From Mycobacterium sp. 852013-50091_SCH5140682 (GTDB lineage: Bacteria > Actinomycetota > Actinomycetes > Mycobacteriales > Mycobacteriaceae), in contig NZ_LZTB01000122.1 in NCBI RefSeq assembly GCF_001665685.1, forward strand, positions 62,001-126,000: DNA of 64,000 nt, read 5' to 3'. The position numbers and the translations under genes are program-made. The notes under the pieces were generated by a model, which saw nothing but the letters and a program-made list of their open reading frames with translations, did not search any database and had not been told where the DNA came from. Shown piece by piece: positions 7,899 to 16,810 of this stretch. The stretch's first letter is position 1. The number at the start of each line of letters is the position of its first letter.

Positions 7899-9161
7899 AT
7901 GCGAAATATCACCCGCAACGCCGCGGACATGACACCGCTGTCCAGCACAACAGCTTGGACCATGTTCGCCGCAGTTCTGCTGGCTTACTCGGTCAATGCC
8001 ATGGACCGGATGATCTTTCCAGTACTACTCACAGACATCCGCACCGAATACCAATTCGACCTGTCCCTGGCCGGCTTGCAGTCCACCATGTTCGCGCTGG
8101 GAATGGGGCTCACCGGCGTCCCCCTCGGATACGCGCTGCAGCGCTACGGCCGAAAAAACACCATCATCACGGGTACGGCGTTGTTCTCGCTGGCAACTCT
8201 GCTGACGGTCGTCAGCTTGGGATTTGCCGACATGCTCCTGTGGCGTGTGGCTTCCGGTGTCGGCGAAGCGATGCAGCTGGGCGCCATTCTCACCGTTGCC
8301 TCCACCGCCTTTCCTCATCGACGCGGGGTAGCGATCGGAGCGGTCAATACGGCCTTTGCCCTCGGTTCTGTCGTGGGACCACTTCTGGGCGTCGCACTGC
8401 TGGAGCGCTACCACTCGTGGCGTGCTCCGATGATCTGTTTTGCGATGCTTGGCCTGGCGTTGGTCCTGATGGTCGCGTTTGTAGTGTCCCCGCGGCTCAC
8501 CGAGCTCAACACTGAGCCGACCAACGACGCACAACCACGCGGCGCAGACGGTCCATCACTTCGAAGCCGGAACCCGCTCATCCTCGCCTGCGTGACCGCG
8601 CTGTTCGGTCTCATCGACTTTGGCTACATCGGCATGTACGCGACTTTTCTGCGCGAGCACCACGGATTCAGCGCAGGCGATGCCGGCCTGGCAGTGAGTC
8701 TGTCCGGTCTGGCTGCCTTCGCATCGCCCCTAGGAGGATGGTTGACCGACCGCTTGAATCCGAAAGTCTTCATCACCGCCCTCTGTTTGATGCAGGCCGT
8801 GGCCGGTGCAGCGCTGTTCGCCGGACCCGCTGAAGTGTGGTGGCAGTGCGCCTGGTCCCTCATCTTTGGACTGATCGCCAGCAGCGGGCTGTACGTCGCT
8901 CTCGCTACATCGTTGGTGAGAAGCGTCGACCCTTCGCGTACCAGTCAAGCATCGGGCCTGTTCATCACGTGCATCTATATCGCGGCGGCATTCGCAGGCC
9001 TGCTCTACAGCGACCTGGTGGCCGCAACCTCCTGGATCGCGGCCGGGCTTGTCCAAATCAGCGGTCTATCGCTGATCTGCGCCGGGCTCACGCTTCTGCT
9101 GAACAACTGCACCGTCAATCACCACCGCACCGCAACTTCAAGGAGTCTGCAACACCCATGA
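7899..9161 (+). CDS. MFS transporter
   Basis: A 420-residue permease with twelve predicted membrane helices. The N-terminal half shows the MFS start NAMDRMIFPVLLTDI and the loop-2/3 GYALQRYGRKNT motif; the second half has a similar loop (GGWLTDRLNPK). It resembles MhpT/ACS-type carriers of aromatic and organic acids, so it is the likely importer of the pathway substrate. ATG 7899 has GGAAG five bases upstream; GTG 7893 is an alternative. Its stop overlaps the ATG of the next gene by four bases (ATGA), indicating translational coupling. Confidence 0.88.
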   Translation: MRNITRNAADMTPLSSTTAWTMFAAVLLAYSVNAMDRMIFPVLLTDIRTEYQFDLSLAGLQSTMFALGMGLTGVPLGYALQRYGRKNTIITGTALFSLATLLTVVSLGFADMLLWRVASGVGEAMQLGAILTVASTAFPHRRGVAIGAVNTAFALGSVVGPLLGVALLERYHSWRAPMICFAMLGLALVLMVAFVVSPRLTELNTEPTNDAQPRGADGPSLRSRNPLILACVTALFGLIDFGYIGMYATFLREHHGFSAGDAGLAVSLSGLAAFASPLGGWLTDRLNPKVFITALCLMQAVAGAALFAGPAEVWWQCAWSLIFGLIASSGLYVALATSLVRSVDPSRTSQASGLFITCIYIAAAFAGLLYSDLVAATSWIAAGLVQISGLSLICAGLTLLLNNCTVNHHRTATSRSLQHP

Positions 9162-9844
9162 CCGCAACACTATGGCCCGCCATTTCCTCGACAATCCCGG
9201 TGCTGGGCAACGACATACAGTTTCCCGTGCGTCGAATCTATTGTGTTGGAAGAAACTACGTCGATCACATTCTAGAAATGAAAGAAGGCGATGAACGTGA
9301 CGATCCCTTCTTCTTCCAGAAACCGACCGACGCCCTCGTCAGCTCCGGTGACACCGTGAACTACCCGCCGGAAACCGAGGAATTCGAGTTCGAAGGCGAG
9401 CTTGTCGTCGCGATCGGCGCCGAGGGGTCGGCCGTGTCGGCTGAGACCGCACTGGATCTGGTCTACGGCTACGCCGCGGGCGTTGACCTGACGCGGCGTG
9501 ACCGGCAACGCGAATGTCGCGCGCAAATGCGCCCTTGGGAAGCGGGCAAATCCTTCGATCACTCCGCACCGTGCGGCGTGATCACCCCGGCCGGCGGGTG
9601 GAACGGCAACGCGGACTCGACACTGACTTTGTCCGTCAACGGCGTTGAACGACAACGGACCACACTCGGGCTGATGATCTGGAACGTCCCCGAGATCATC
9701 GTCCAACTGTCACGTCAATACGTACTCAAGCCCGGCGACCTCATCTACACAGGGACACCCGCAGGCGTCGGGACGTTGACACCGGGCGACATCGTCACCG
9801 TCCGCATCGACGGCCTGCAGACGCTCACCTTTTCCGTTGACTGA
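9158..9844 (+). CDS. fumarylacetoacetate hydrolase-family protein
   Basis: A 228-residue FAH-fold enzyme, the size of bacterial members that hydrolyse or decarboxylate beta-diketo acids (acylpyruvates, oxopent-4-enoate-type acids). The GRNYVDH loop, the acidic metal site EFEFEGEL, the AAGVDLTRRD segment and the final TGTPAGVGTL loop are diagnostic. AAGGAG precedes the ATG, which overlaps the MFS stop. It probably cleaves the open-chain keto acid formed after ring opening by its neighbours; the exact substrate cannot be read from sequence. Confidence 0.9.
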   Translation: MTATLWPAISSTIPVLGNDIQFPVRRIYCVGRNYVDHILEMKEGDERDDPFFFQKPTDALVSSGDTVNYPPETEEFEFEGELVVAIGAEGSAVSAETALDLVYGYAAGVDLTRRDRQRECRAQMRPWEAGKSFDHSAPCGVITPAGGWNGNADSTLTLSVNGVERQRTTLGLMIWNVPEIIVQLSRQYVLKPGDLIYTGTPAGVGTLTPGDIVTVRIDGLQTLTFSVD

Positions 9845-9860
9845 CAACCCCAGGAGAATC

Positions 9861-10745
9861 ATGCTGCCCTACGAACGTATCAGCTACAGCGCCATCACCG
9901 ATCGCCCCGCCCGTCGCCTCCCTGATGGCAAGCGCATGGCGGTGTGGCTCATCGTCAATGTTGAGGAATGGTCGCCCACCGAACCGATGCCGCGCACAGT
10001 GTTGTCCCCTCCGGCGGGTGGTGTCCCGACCCCTGACATACCCAACTGGTGCTGGCACGAATACGGTAACCGCGTCGGATTTTGGCGACTACTCAACGTG
10101 ATCGACAAACACGAAATCCCCGCAGTTCTGGCGATCAACGGTAGCGCCATCGAGGCCTACCCGTCGATCACGGATGCCGCACTGCATCGGCAGTGGGAGT
10201 TCATCGGGCATGGCTTCACCCAGAAGAACATGCAGAAGGTAGCCGACGAACGTGCAGACATCCAGGCCACCACAAAGGCCATTCTCGGCGCAACCGGCCG
10301 CGCACCGCGTGGCTGGCTGGGCCCGGGACTCACCGAAACATGGGAAACACCGGATCTCCTCGTCGAAGAGGGCTACGAATACGTCTGTGACTGGGTGCTC
10401 GACGACCAGCCGACCGTGCTGAGAACACGAACCAAGCCGATCACCAGCATCCCCTATACGCAGGAATGCAATGACGTGGCGATGATGCTGATCCAGCACC
10501 ACCCTGCCTCTGAATACCGGCAACGCGCCATCGACCAGTTCGACCAGCTCTACGCGGATTCCGCGGATTCAGCGCGAGTCATGGCATTGGTGGTCCATCC
10601 CTACATCATGGCCGTACCGCACCGACTGAGATACCTCGATGAAGCACTGGCCCATATCCGCAGCCACGACGACGTCGCGTTCATGACCGGCTCTCAAATT
10701 TTGGACTGGCACTTGTCCAGCGTCGGCGATGGTAGATCCGACTGA
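9861..10745 (+). CDS. polysaccharide deacetylase-fold hydrolase (PuuE/cyclic imidase-like)
   Basis: A 294-residue protein of the NodB-like fold but without secretion signal. The opening (RMAVWLIVNVEEW) and the EFIGHGFTQKNM and GWLGPGLTETW segments match the subgroup that includes cofactor-free allantoinase PuuE and cyclic imide hydrolases rather than true sugar deacetylases. Such enzymes open cyclic amides or imides. AGGAG precedes ATG 9861 and the gap to the FAH gene is 16 bases. With the upstream deaminase-like amidohydrolase and FAH enzyme, it supports a route for a small nitrogen heterocycle. Confidence 0.82.
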   Translation: MLPYERISYSAITDRPARRLPDGKRMAVWLIVNVEEWSPTEPMPRTVLSPPAGGVPTPDIPNWCWHEYGNRVGFWRLLNVIDKHEIPAVLAINGSAIEAYPSITDAALHRQWEFIGHGFTQKNMQKVADERADIQATTKAILGATGRAPRGWLGPGLTETWETPDLLVEEGYEYVCDWVLDDQPTVLRTRTKPITSIPYTQECNDVAMMLIQHHPASEYRQRAIDQFDQLYADSADSARVMALVVHPYIMAVPHRLRYLDEALAHIRSHDDVAFMTGSQILDWHLSSVGDGRSD

Positions 10746-11119
10746 GGGCATCGGTGCGATCACAAATATGAAAAGAATTGCAGTTGTGAGTAATTCGCCG
10801 TATGCGTTGTGGAATATTTGAGCGCCAAAGCGACCAGTCGCAATCGCCAACCCCGATGTTCTCGCCGACATTTCCGCCCGCTTGGCGTACCAGGAGTTTG
10901 CCGCGGAGCCCGCTCAGAGGTGCGCACGCCGCCGCTTTTCGCGGCGGGGCAGCGCACCATTTCTGCCAGCCGCAGATCAATTTCTGCCACCGGAATTATC
11001 CCGCTGACCTCCATGTTTGATGTGTCAGATCGGCAAGATGCACCACCTAACCGCCGACCGAAGGCGTCCGGGCCGCACGACTCGAACACCGCCCGACGAA
11101 TATGGAAGAAGGCACCAAA
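10746..11119. other. gap with no recognisable gene
   Basis: These 374 bases hold only short unconserved reading frames on both strands. The first 70 bases are AT-rich compared with the surroundings (AAATATGAAAAG, GGAATATTTG), and the region marks the downstream edge of the 5-10.7 kb operon. It probably contains the promoter of the small secreted peptide at 11120. I see no RNA gene or repeat here. Confidence 0.5.
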
Positions 11120-11290
11120 ATGAAGAAGATCGGATTTGCCACTCTGATCGCCAGTGGTATGGCCGCAGCGGTGTTCGGCTTCGCAGCCCCGGCTCAGGCA
11201 CAGCCCGCGTCGCCGGTTGGACCGCACTACACCGTCGACAATCACGACGAGACCAACACCACAGGCGGTTTCGTCGACCTGCCTTTCTGA
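11120..11290 (+). CDS. small secreted peptide
   Basis: A 56-residue precursor. The N-terminus MKKIGFATLIASG begins a standard signal peptide ending AQAQ near residue 28, which leaves a mature acidic peptide of only about 28 residues with DNHDETNTTGG in the middle and no Cys. AGAAGG lies seven bases before the ATG. A GTG/ATG at 11102 in the same frame is less likely because it would put charged residues before the signal. It stands alone before a strong hairpin at 11316-11355. Function unknown. Confidence 0.55.
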   Translation: MKKIGFATLIASGMAAAVFGFAAPAQAQPASPVGPHYTVDNHDETNTTGGFVDLPF

Positions 11291-11315
11291 TGCGCGGCCG
11301 CAAGCCCGCTCGACG

Positions 11316-11355
11316 TCCGCCCTGGACGGCACCACAGTGCGCCGGCCAGGGCGGA
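11316..11355. terminator. bidirectional terminator hairpin
   Basis: Perfect 10-bp arms TCCGCCCTGG (11316-11325) and CCAGGGCGGA (11346-11355) enclose a 20-base loop and are followed on the + strand by TTTTG. It sits between the small secreted peptide (+) and the convergent P450 (-), as expected for a shared terminator. Confidence 0.65.
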
Positions 11356-11369
11356 TTTTGTTGTGCCGA

Positions 11370-12551
11370 TCAGGAGACGAATGTGGGCATCGCGGCCCAC
11401 CCGCGGACCGCGGCGGTTTCCGACGCTACCGCGTTCGACCAGTCAACCTCCCACTCCGGGAATCGCCTGAGGATCTCTTCCATGGCGATGCGCAGCTCCA
11501 ATCGAGCCAGCGCATTGCCCATACAGAAATGCGTGCCCGCGCCGAACGTCAGATGCGAGTGATGTTCCCGGTAGATGTCGAAGACGTCCCCGTCGGGCGC
11601 AAACCTGCGGTGGTCGCGGTTGGCTGCGCCGACCAACAGCAGCATCGCCGAACCTTCCGGCACGGTGTGGCCGTAGTACTCGACGTCGCGGGTGACGTAG
11701 CGGGCGAGCTGTAGCGCCGGTGGTTCCCAGCGCAGAATCTCCTCAATCGCCTGGGGTATCAGTCCAGGGTTCAGGGCTAGGTCGCGCCGTTGATCCGGCA
11801 CTTCGGCCAACGTCTTACCGGCCCAGCCCAGTAGCCGGGTGGTGGTTTCGGAGCCGGCAGTGGCGATGACAGTCAGATACAGCAGCAACTCGTCGCGGCG
11901 AAGCCTGCGCATCGTGCCGGTCTCGTCGGTGAATTCGGCATTGAGTAGGTCGGTCATGATGTCGTCCGACGGATGTTCGGCCCGCCAGTCGATGAACTCT
12001 GCGAACACTTCACCGGTGGCCAGCGATTCGACCGTCTTGCCCTGCAGCGTCTCCTCGCCGTGGGCGGTGATCTGCTGCTGACGATCTTCGGGGATTCCGA
12101 GCAACATGCCGATGACCCGCATCGGCATCTGCTCCCCGAGATCGTTGACGAAGTCGAACTTGCCCGTCCCGACCAGCGGATCCAGGCAGCGCGTGGTGAA
12201 CTCGCGGATCTGCGGTTCCAGCGCGAGCACCTTACGCGGCGTGAACACCCGTGACAGGAGGTTGCGGTGGATGTTGTGGATCGGTGGATCTTCGAAGATC
12301 AATGTGCCCGGCGGGATTTCCATGCCGGACTTGATGAGCTCCAGTAGGGCACCGCGTCCCGAGATGAACGTGTCGTGGTCGATCACGCCCTTGTTGACGT
12401 CCTCGTAGCGGCTCAGCGCGTAGAAGTCATGCTGTTCGTTGTAGTAGAGCGGGGCTTCTTCCCTGAGCCGGGCGAACACCGGGGAGGGATTCATGTTGAG
12501 GTCGATGTTGTAGGGGTCGTAGTACAGATCGGCTTCGGTTGACGTGGGCAC
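11370..12551 (-). CDS. cytochrome P450
   Basis: A 393-residue soluble P450. The I-helix oxygen motif is AGSETTT, the K-helix ExxR is EEILR, and the haem loop is FGAGTHFCMG with the ligand Cys343. It is similar in its N-terminal half to the P450 at 18857 (LYYNEQHDFYALSR versus LYYNAELDFYALTR). The start is GTG 12551, preceded by AGGAG; the open frame upstream to 12878 overlaps another gene and is not coding. No ferredoxin gene is adjacent, so it must use a partner from elsewhere. A tandem TGCTNNGCA operator lies 28-47 bases upstream. Confidence 0.93.
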   Translation of the reverse strand: MPTSTEADLYYDPYNIDLNMNPSPVFARLREEAPLYYNEQHDFYALSRYEDVNKGVIDHDTFISGRGALLELIKSGMEIPPGTLIFEDPPIHNIHRNLLSRVFTPRKVLALEPQIREFTTRCLDPLVGTGKFDFVNDLGEQMPMRVIGMLLGIPEDRQQQITAHGEETLQGKTVESLATGEVFAEFIDWRAEHPSDDIMTDLLNAEFTDETGTMRRLRRDELLLYLTVIATAGSETTTRLLGWAGKTLAEVPDQRRDLALNPGLIPQAIEEILRWEPPALQLARYVTRDVEYYGHTVPEGSAMLLLVGAANRDHRRFAPDGDVFDIYREHHSHLTFGAGTHFCMGNALARLELRIAMEEILRRFPEWEVDWSNAVASETAAVRGWAAMPTFVS

Positions 12552-12578
12552 AGCTGATCTCCTGACCGGATTTGAAGG

Positions 12579-12598
12579 TGCTGTGCATCTGCTTAGCA
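12579..12598. promoter_or_regulatory. tandem TGCTNNGCA operator before P450
   Basis: TGCTGTGCA (12579-12587) and TGCTTAGCA (12590-12598) are two 9-bp near-palindromes two bases apart. The same arrangement, with the second copy identical, occurs at 52250-52269 between another P450 and a TetR gene. Here it lies just upstream of the P450 start at 12551. Confidence 0.55.
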
Positions 12599-12648
12599 GG
12601 CCGGGGATTGTCCGGTCAAGGGCGACCGCGAGGTACGCGACGACAAGA

Positions 12649-13641
12649 TCACGGCATGTTGGGAGTACTGCTATCAGCCGAAAGCACGATGAGCACCTTG
12701 CCCACGGCGCGCCCGTCGGCGACATGCCGCAGTGCGGCGGCGACCTCGGACAGGGGATATACCGCGCCGATGTGCGGCGCGATGGTCCCGCTCGCCAACA
12801 GGCCACGCAGCTCAGCCTCGTTGCGGGCGAATTCCTCGCCCGGCACGTCCTGGAACTGGAAGCCGAGGACGTGAACACCCTTGACCAGCACCAGATTCAG
12901 CGGAATTCGGGGGATGACGCCCGAGGCGTACCCGACGGTGACGAACCGCCCTCCGCGCTGCAGCGATCGCAACGCCGGCTCGGACAATTCCCCGCCGACC
13001 GGGTCGATGACGGCATGTGCACCGTCGGGCGCGGCCTCCCGCAGCGCAGCGCGAAGGTCACCGCTGCGATGGTTGACGACGGTCTCGGCGCCGTAACGCC
13101 TTGCCGCGTCGAGCTTTTCGTTCGACGACGCGACGGCAGTGACCCGGACGCCCAAGACCGCGGCGAGCTGGACCGCGGCCAATCCGACACCGCCGCCCGC
13201 GCCGAGGATCACGACGTCATCGCCGGACTGCACGCGAGCCATCGAGCGCAGGGCGTGATAGGCGGTTCGGTGTGCCACGCCGGACGCCGCGGCACTACGG
13301 TCGTCGACGCCGCCGGGGATCCGTGCCAGTGAGCCCGCGGGCACGCACACCTCCTCGGCGAACGCGCCGAACATCGCGGAGCCGGTCACCCTGGCGCCGA
13401 TCTCGAAACCGGCTTCCGGACTGGATATCTCGGTGATCGTGCCGGAGAACTCGCTACCGGGGATGAACGGTGGCGGCACATGCACCTGGTAGCGGTCGGC
13501 CACCAAAAGCACGTCGGGATAGTTCACCGCTGCGGCGGCGACCCGAACGCGTACCTGCCCGGGTTGCAGTGCGGGGGAGGGCGACTCCTCGACGCGTACC
13601 GCCTCCGGGGGGCCGTACCGCGGGCAGACCGCGGCCTTCAC
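12649..13641 (-). CDS. zinc-type/quinone oxidoreductase (MDR family)
   Basis: A 330-residue NADPH:quinone oxidoreductase-like protein. It starts KAAVCPRYGPPE, has the GroES-like domain (VNYPDVLLVADRY) and the nucleotide-binding loop ILGAGGGVGLAAVQLA around residues 145-160. No structural or catalytic zinc Cys cluster is seen, which fits the zinc-free quinone reductase/enoyl reductase group. Start is GTG 13641, overlapping the stop of the phosphotransferase gene by four bases (GTGA). It is the last gene of the TetR-led operon; a role in reducing an enone intermediate is inference. Confidence 0.88.
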   Translation of the reverse strand: MKAAVCPRYGPPEAVRVEESPSPALQPGQVRVRVAAAAVNYPDVLLVADRYQVHVPPPFIPGSEFSGTITEISSPEAGFEIGARVTGSAMFGAFAEEVCVPAGSLARIPGGVDDRSAAASGVAHRTAYHALRSMARVQSGDDVVILGAGGGVGLAAVQLAAVLGVRVTAVASSNEKLDAARRYGAETVVNHRSGDLRAALREAAPDGAHAVIDPVGGELSEPALRSLQRGGRFVTVGYASGVIPRIPLNLVLVKGVHVLGFQFQDVPGEEFARNEAELRGLLASGTIAPHIGAVYPLSEVAAALRHVADGRAVGKVLIVLSADSSTPNMP

Positions 13642-14657
13642 CGGTAGTCGCTGGACTCGGCGAGGTCTGCCGCCGAACGCATCAGCTCGGTGACCACCGG
13701 GCCGAACGCGAGCAGTTTCGCGTCGTCGCCGGCACGCTGAAAGCCCTGCTCCAGCACGATTGCCAACTTCCACTTGGCCAGCACCAGGTAATAGTCGAGA
13801 TCGTCGACCTGACGGCCTGACACCTCGGCATAGTGTGCGACCACCTGATCGCGTGACGGCATTCCGCGCATGTCCACGTAAGTCATGTCGGACTCGCTCG
13901 ATTCGCCTGCGGGCCAGCTGTGCACCATCCACGCGAGGTCCAGTTTCGGATCACCGACGGTGCCCATTTCCCAGTCGACGATCGCGGCCAGCTGCGCGGG
14001 TGCGCCGTGCCGGTACATGACATTGGCGAACTGGTAATCCCCGTGCATGAGGCCCGGTACGAAGTCGAGCGGACGGTGCGCACGCAGCCATGCGGTGGCG
14101 ACCTCGAGCCCCGGCAGGTCGCGGTTCTTGATGCGGTCGAGGAAGCCGATCCAGCGGTCCACCTGGCGTTCGTGAAAACCGTCGGGCCGGCCCAGATCGC
14201 CGAGACCGCGTTCCTGCCAATCCACGCCTGCCAGCAGCGCGATCCCCTCGGCCAGTTGATAGCTCAGGCCGGGCCGGGTGGCCAGATCGCTGTCGAACGG
14301 TTCGGGCCAGCGGCCGTGGTGGTCCATCGGCGACCAGCCGTCGACGAAACCCATGAGATTGAACGGCCGTCCGAGGATCTCGGGATCAGCGCAGACCCCA
14401 ACTGCCGCGGTGTGCGGAACGTCGGTGCCGTCGAGCGCCTCGATGATCCTCCACTCCCGCAGGATGCCCTTGTCGCGGTCGGGCGGGGCACCCGTCGGCG
14501 GCATGCGCAGCACACAGCTCTGCTCGCCACGGCGGATCTCGTAGATCACGTTCTGAGTGCCGCCGGACAGAAACCGCGCCTCAACCGGTTCGCCCTTGCC
14601 GGGCATACCTGCGGCATCCATCCAATCGGCAAGGCGCGCAACGTCTATCTCGCTCAC
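13638..14657 (-). CDS. phosphotransferase (APH/ACAD10-11 kinase-like)
   Basis: A 339-residue aminoglycoside-phosphotransferase-fold protein. The N-lobe SGGTQNVIYEI, the catalytic loop HGDYQFANVMY and the metal motif DWEMGTVGDP are present. Such proteins beside acyl-CoA dehydrogenases correspond to the kinase domain of ACAD10/ACAD11, which phosphorylates the hydroxyl of 4-hydroxyacyl-CoAs so that the dehydrogenase partner can eliminate or rearrange it. The dehydrogenase partner is the next upstream gene, here a separate protein, with GTGA overlap at 14654-14657. That pairing makes hydroxyacyl-CoA processing a good hypothesis. Confidence 0.87.
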   Translation of the reverse strand: MSEIDVARLADWMDAAGMPGKGEPVEARFLSGGTQNVIYEIRRGEQSCVLRMPPTGAPPDRDKGILREWRIIEALDGTDVPHTAAVGVCADPEILGRPFNLMGFVDGWSPMDHHGRWPEPFDSDLATRPGLSYQLAEGIALLAGVDWQERGLGDLGRPDGFHERQVDRWIGFLDRIKNRDLPGLEVATAWLRAHRPLDFVPGLMHGDYQFANVMYRHGAPAQLAAIVDWEMGTVGDPKLDLAWMVHSWPAGESSESDMTYVDMRGMPSRDQVVAHYAEVSGRQVDDLDYYLVLAKWKLAIVLEQGFQRAGDDAKLLAFGPVVTELMRSAADLAESSDYR

Positions 14658-15955
14658 AGGTTTCCTACCTCAGCGTCGAGGTACTCCGCCAACTTGGCCC
14701 GCGCGGCCTCCCGCTTGCCGGGGATCCACTCGGTCGGCCAGGTGCCCTCGGTGGGTTGGTAGTCGCGCAGCACCTGGCGGGCCACGGTGGTCTTGTGCAC
14801 CTCGGTGGGGCCGTCGGCCAGCCCCATCACGGCCGCACCGGTGACCATACCCAGGAACGGCATCTCATTGGTGACGCCCAGGGCACCGTGGACCTGCATT
14901 GCCCGCCAGGCGATATCGTGCAGCACGGTGGGCATCACCACCTTGACCGCGGCGATGTCTTTTCGGACTTTCTTGTAGTCGTTGTACTTGTCGATCTCCC
15001 ACGCGGTGTAGAGCACCATCAGCCGGAACTGCAGCAGCTGCGCGTAGGAGTCTGCGATGTAGCCCTGCACGAACTGCTTGTCCGACAATCGGCTGCCCTG
15101 CGTCTGGCGGCTCAGGGCCCGCTCACACATCATGTCCAACGCTTTACGGGCCAACCCGATGGTGCGCATGGCATGGTGAATCCGCCCGCCCCCCAAACGG
15201 GTTTGCGCGATGACGAAGGCCTTCCCTTCACCGCCGAGCAGGGCGTCGCCGGGCACCCGGACGTTGTCGTAGTGGATCAACGCATGCGAACCCTCGTTGT
15301 CCCGCTCGCCGTACAGGCCGACATTGCGGACGATCTTCACCCCGGGAGTGTCGGTGGGCACCAGGAACATCGACATGCCCTGGTAGGCACTGACATCGGG
15401 ATCTGTCACCACCATGACGATGAGGAACGACGCGGTTGCGGCGTTGGAAGAGAAGAACTTCCACCCATTGATAATCCAGTCGTCGCCATCGCGTACGGCC
15501 CTGGTGGTGAACAGCGTCGGGTCGGCTCCGGCATGGGGCTCGGTCATCGAGTAGCACGAGAACAGCTCGCCTTCGAGCAGTGGACGCAGATAGCGTTCCT
15601 TCTGTGCGTCCGTGCCGTAGTGCGCGATGATCTCCGCGTTGCCGGTATCGGGTGCCTGGCATCCGAAAACGATGGGCGCCCACTGCGAGCGGCCGAGGAT
15701 CTCGTTGAGCAGCGCGAGTTTGAGTTGGCCGTAGCCCTGCCCACCGAGTTCGGGCCCGAGGTGGGTGGCCCACAGGCCCTGACGGCGGACCTCGGCTTTC
15801 AGGGGATCCACGGCATCGCGCCGGCTGCCTGCCAGCGGGGTGAACTGCTGGTGCGGCCATACCAGGTCGAGCGGCTCGACCTTGTCACGGACGAATTCGT
15901 CGGCCCAGTCGAGCAGCTTCTGGTACTCGGGGTCGGTCTCGAAATCCCAAGCCAC
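14654..15955 (-). CDS. acyl-CoA dehydrogenase (ACAD10/11 type)
   Basis: A 433-residue dehydrogenase. Conserved segments are SMTEPHAGADPTLF, INGWKFFSSNA and the C-terminal QVHGALGVTNEMPF, with DGPTEVHKTTVARQVL in place of the usual GTSE segment. The length and these motifs match the ACAD10/ACAD11 dehydrogenase domain. Start is GTG 15955 with GGAGGG seven bases upstream; the long open frame beyond it overlaps the TetR gene. It lies 16 bases after the TetR stop and overlaps the phosphotransferase start, so the three form one operon. Confidence 0.92.
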   Translation of the reverse strand: MAWDFETDPEYQKLLDWADEFVRDKVEPLDLVWPHQQFTPLAGSRRDAVDPLKAEVRRQGLWATHLGPELGGQGYGQLKLALLNEILGRSQWAPIVFGCQAPDTGNAEIIAHYGTDAQKERYLRPLLEGELFSCYSMTEPHAGADPTLFTTRAVRDGDDWIINGWKFFSSNAATASFLIVMVVTDPDVSAYQGMSMFLVPTDTPGVKIVRNVGLYGERDNEGSHALIHYDNVRVPGDALLGGEGKAFVIAQTRLGGGRIHHAMRTIGLARKALDMMCERALSRQTQGSRLSDKQFVQGYIADSYAQLLQFRLMVLYTAWEIDKYNDYKKVRKDIAAVKVVMPTVLHDIAWRAMQVHGALGVTNEMPFLGMVTGAAVMGLADGPTEVHKTTVARQVLRDYQPTEGTWPTEWIPGKREAARAKLAEYLDAEVGNL

Positions 15956-15971
15956 GGTTGGGCCCTCCGAT

Positions 15972-16622
15972 CTACTGGTGGTTGAATCCGGCGATGAGTG
16001 CGGCGATGTCGCGCGTGACGACGTCGGCGAACGAGCGCTTTCCGTAGCTGCCGCCCGCCCAGTGCCGTACGCCCTCGCTGACGAGGATCTGCGCCAGGTG
16101 CGAGAGGTGGGCGACATCGACGTGGTCGGCCAGTTGGCCGTCGGACTGGGCCCGGGCGAACAGGGCGCCGAACATGTCGGCAGCTGCCGCATCGGGTGCC
16201 GAGACGCCGGCCAGGATGCGGTGCTCGTGCCGGTAGCCCTCAAGGATGGTTTCGATGATGAGTTCCGGAGGGTTGCGGGCCATGGACCGTTCCAAACTGC
16301 GCAGCCCTTGAGCGATCACCTCCACCAAGTCGTAGTCGGCGCCGACCAACGACTCCATGCGCCGCTGCGCTGAACGGGTGGACAACAGCCCGACCTCGAA
16401 CAGCACATCCTCTTTGGCAGGGAAGTAGAAGTAGAACAGCGCGCGGGATACCCCCGCAGCGCGGCAGATGTCGGCGACCGTGGTCTTGGCGTAGCCGTTG
16501 GTCCGCCACAACGCCATCGCGGCCTGCACCAACTCGCGCTTGGTCCGGTGCGATCGGGCCCGCTGAAATGATGCTCGACGCTGACTACCGTCAGCTATGG
16601 AAGGCGTGTCTGAGCGGGGCAT
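15972..16622 (-). CDS. TetR/AcrR-family transcriptional regulator
   Basis: A 216-residue TetR repressor. The HTH region is KTTVADICRAAGVSRALFYFYF (about residues 46-67), followed by a longer ligand domain. It leads the operon with the ACAD10/11-type pair and the oxidoreductase and is divergent from the P450 at 16811, so it may act on both promoters and on itself. A short CTGTAACAG palindrome lies at 16630-16638 right before its start; similar CTGTAAC sequences are in front of the P450 at 20059. Ligand unknown; an acyl-CoA is likely for this context. Confidence 0.9.
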   Translation of the reverse strand: MPRSDTPSIADGSQRRASFQRARSHRTKRELVQAAMALWRTNGYAKTTVADICRAAGVSRALFYFYFPAKEDVLFEVGLLSTRSAQRRMESLVGADYDLVEVIAQGLRSLERSMARNPPELIIETILEGYRHEHRILAGVSAPDAAAADMFGALFARAQSDGQLADHVDVAHLSHLAQILVSEGVRHWAGGSYGKRSFADVVTRDIAALIAGFNHQ

Positions 16623-16744
16623 ATCAGGACTGTAACAGGGTATTGAACTCGTGGAAATAGTCGACGCGCGTCTAACTAACTGTTGAATCGTGACAGCGGA
16701 ACGTCGTCGGCCCGCGCCCTACATTGACGCGCACCCGACGCTGT

Positions 16745-16780
16745 GGAAATGTAATGTTCAAAGATGAGAGCCGCATTCTC
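16745..16780. promoter_or_regulatory. GAGAAT-type operator pair before P450
   Basis: GAGAGC-CGC-ATTCTC (16766-16780) matches the GAGAAT-N3-ATTCTC palindrome at ten of twelve arm positions. A weaker copy, GGAAAT-GTA-ATGTTC, lies six bases upstream at 16745-16759, with centres 21 bp apart as in the other pairs of this window. It ends 30 bases before the P450 start at 16811. Confidence 0.45.
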
Positions 16781-16810
16781 ATGATCGTGCGGCTGGAACG
16801 GGAGCTACGC

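Noticed and set aside
10746..11119. Short plus-strand frames in the gap as a gene
   Set aside because: They have Arg/Ser-rich random composition, no ribosome site and no recognisable domain.
14756..15985. 409-residue plus-strand frame opposite the acyl-CoA dehydrogenase
   Set aside because: Shadow of the minus-strand gene, whose motifs are complete; the plus frame is His/Asp/Val-rich noise.
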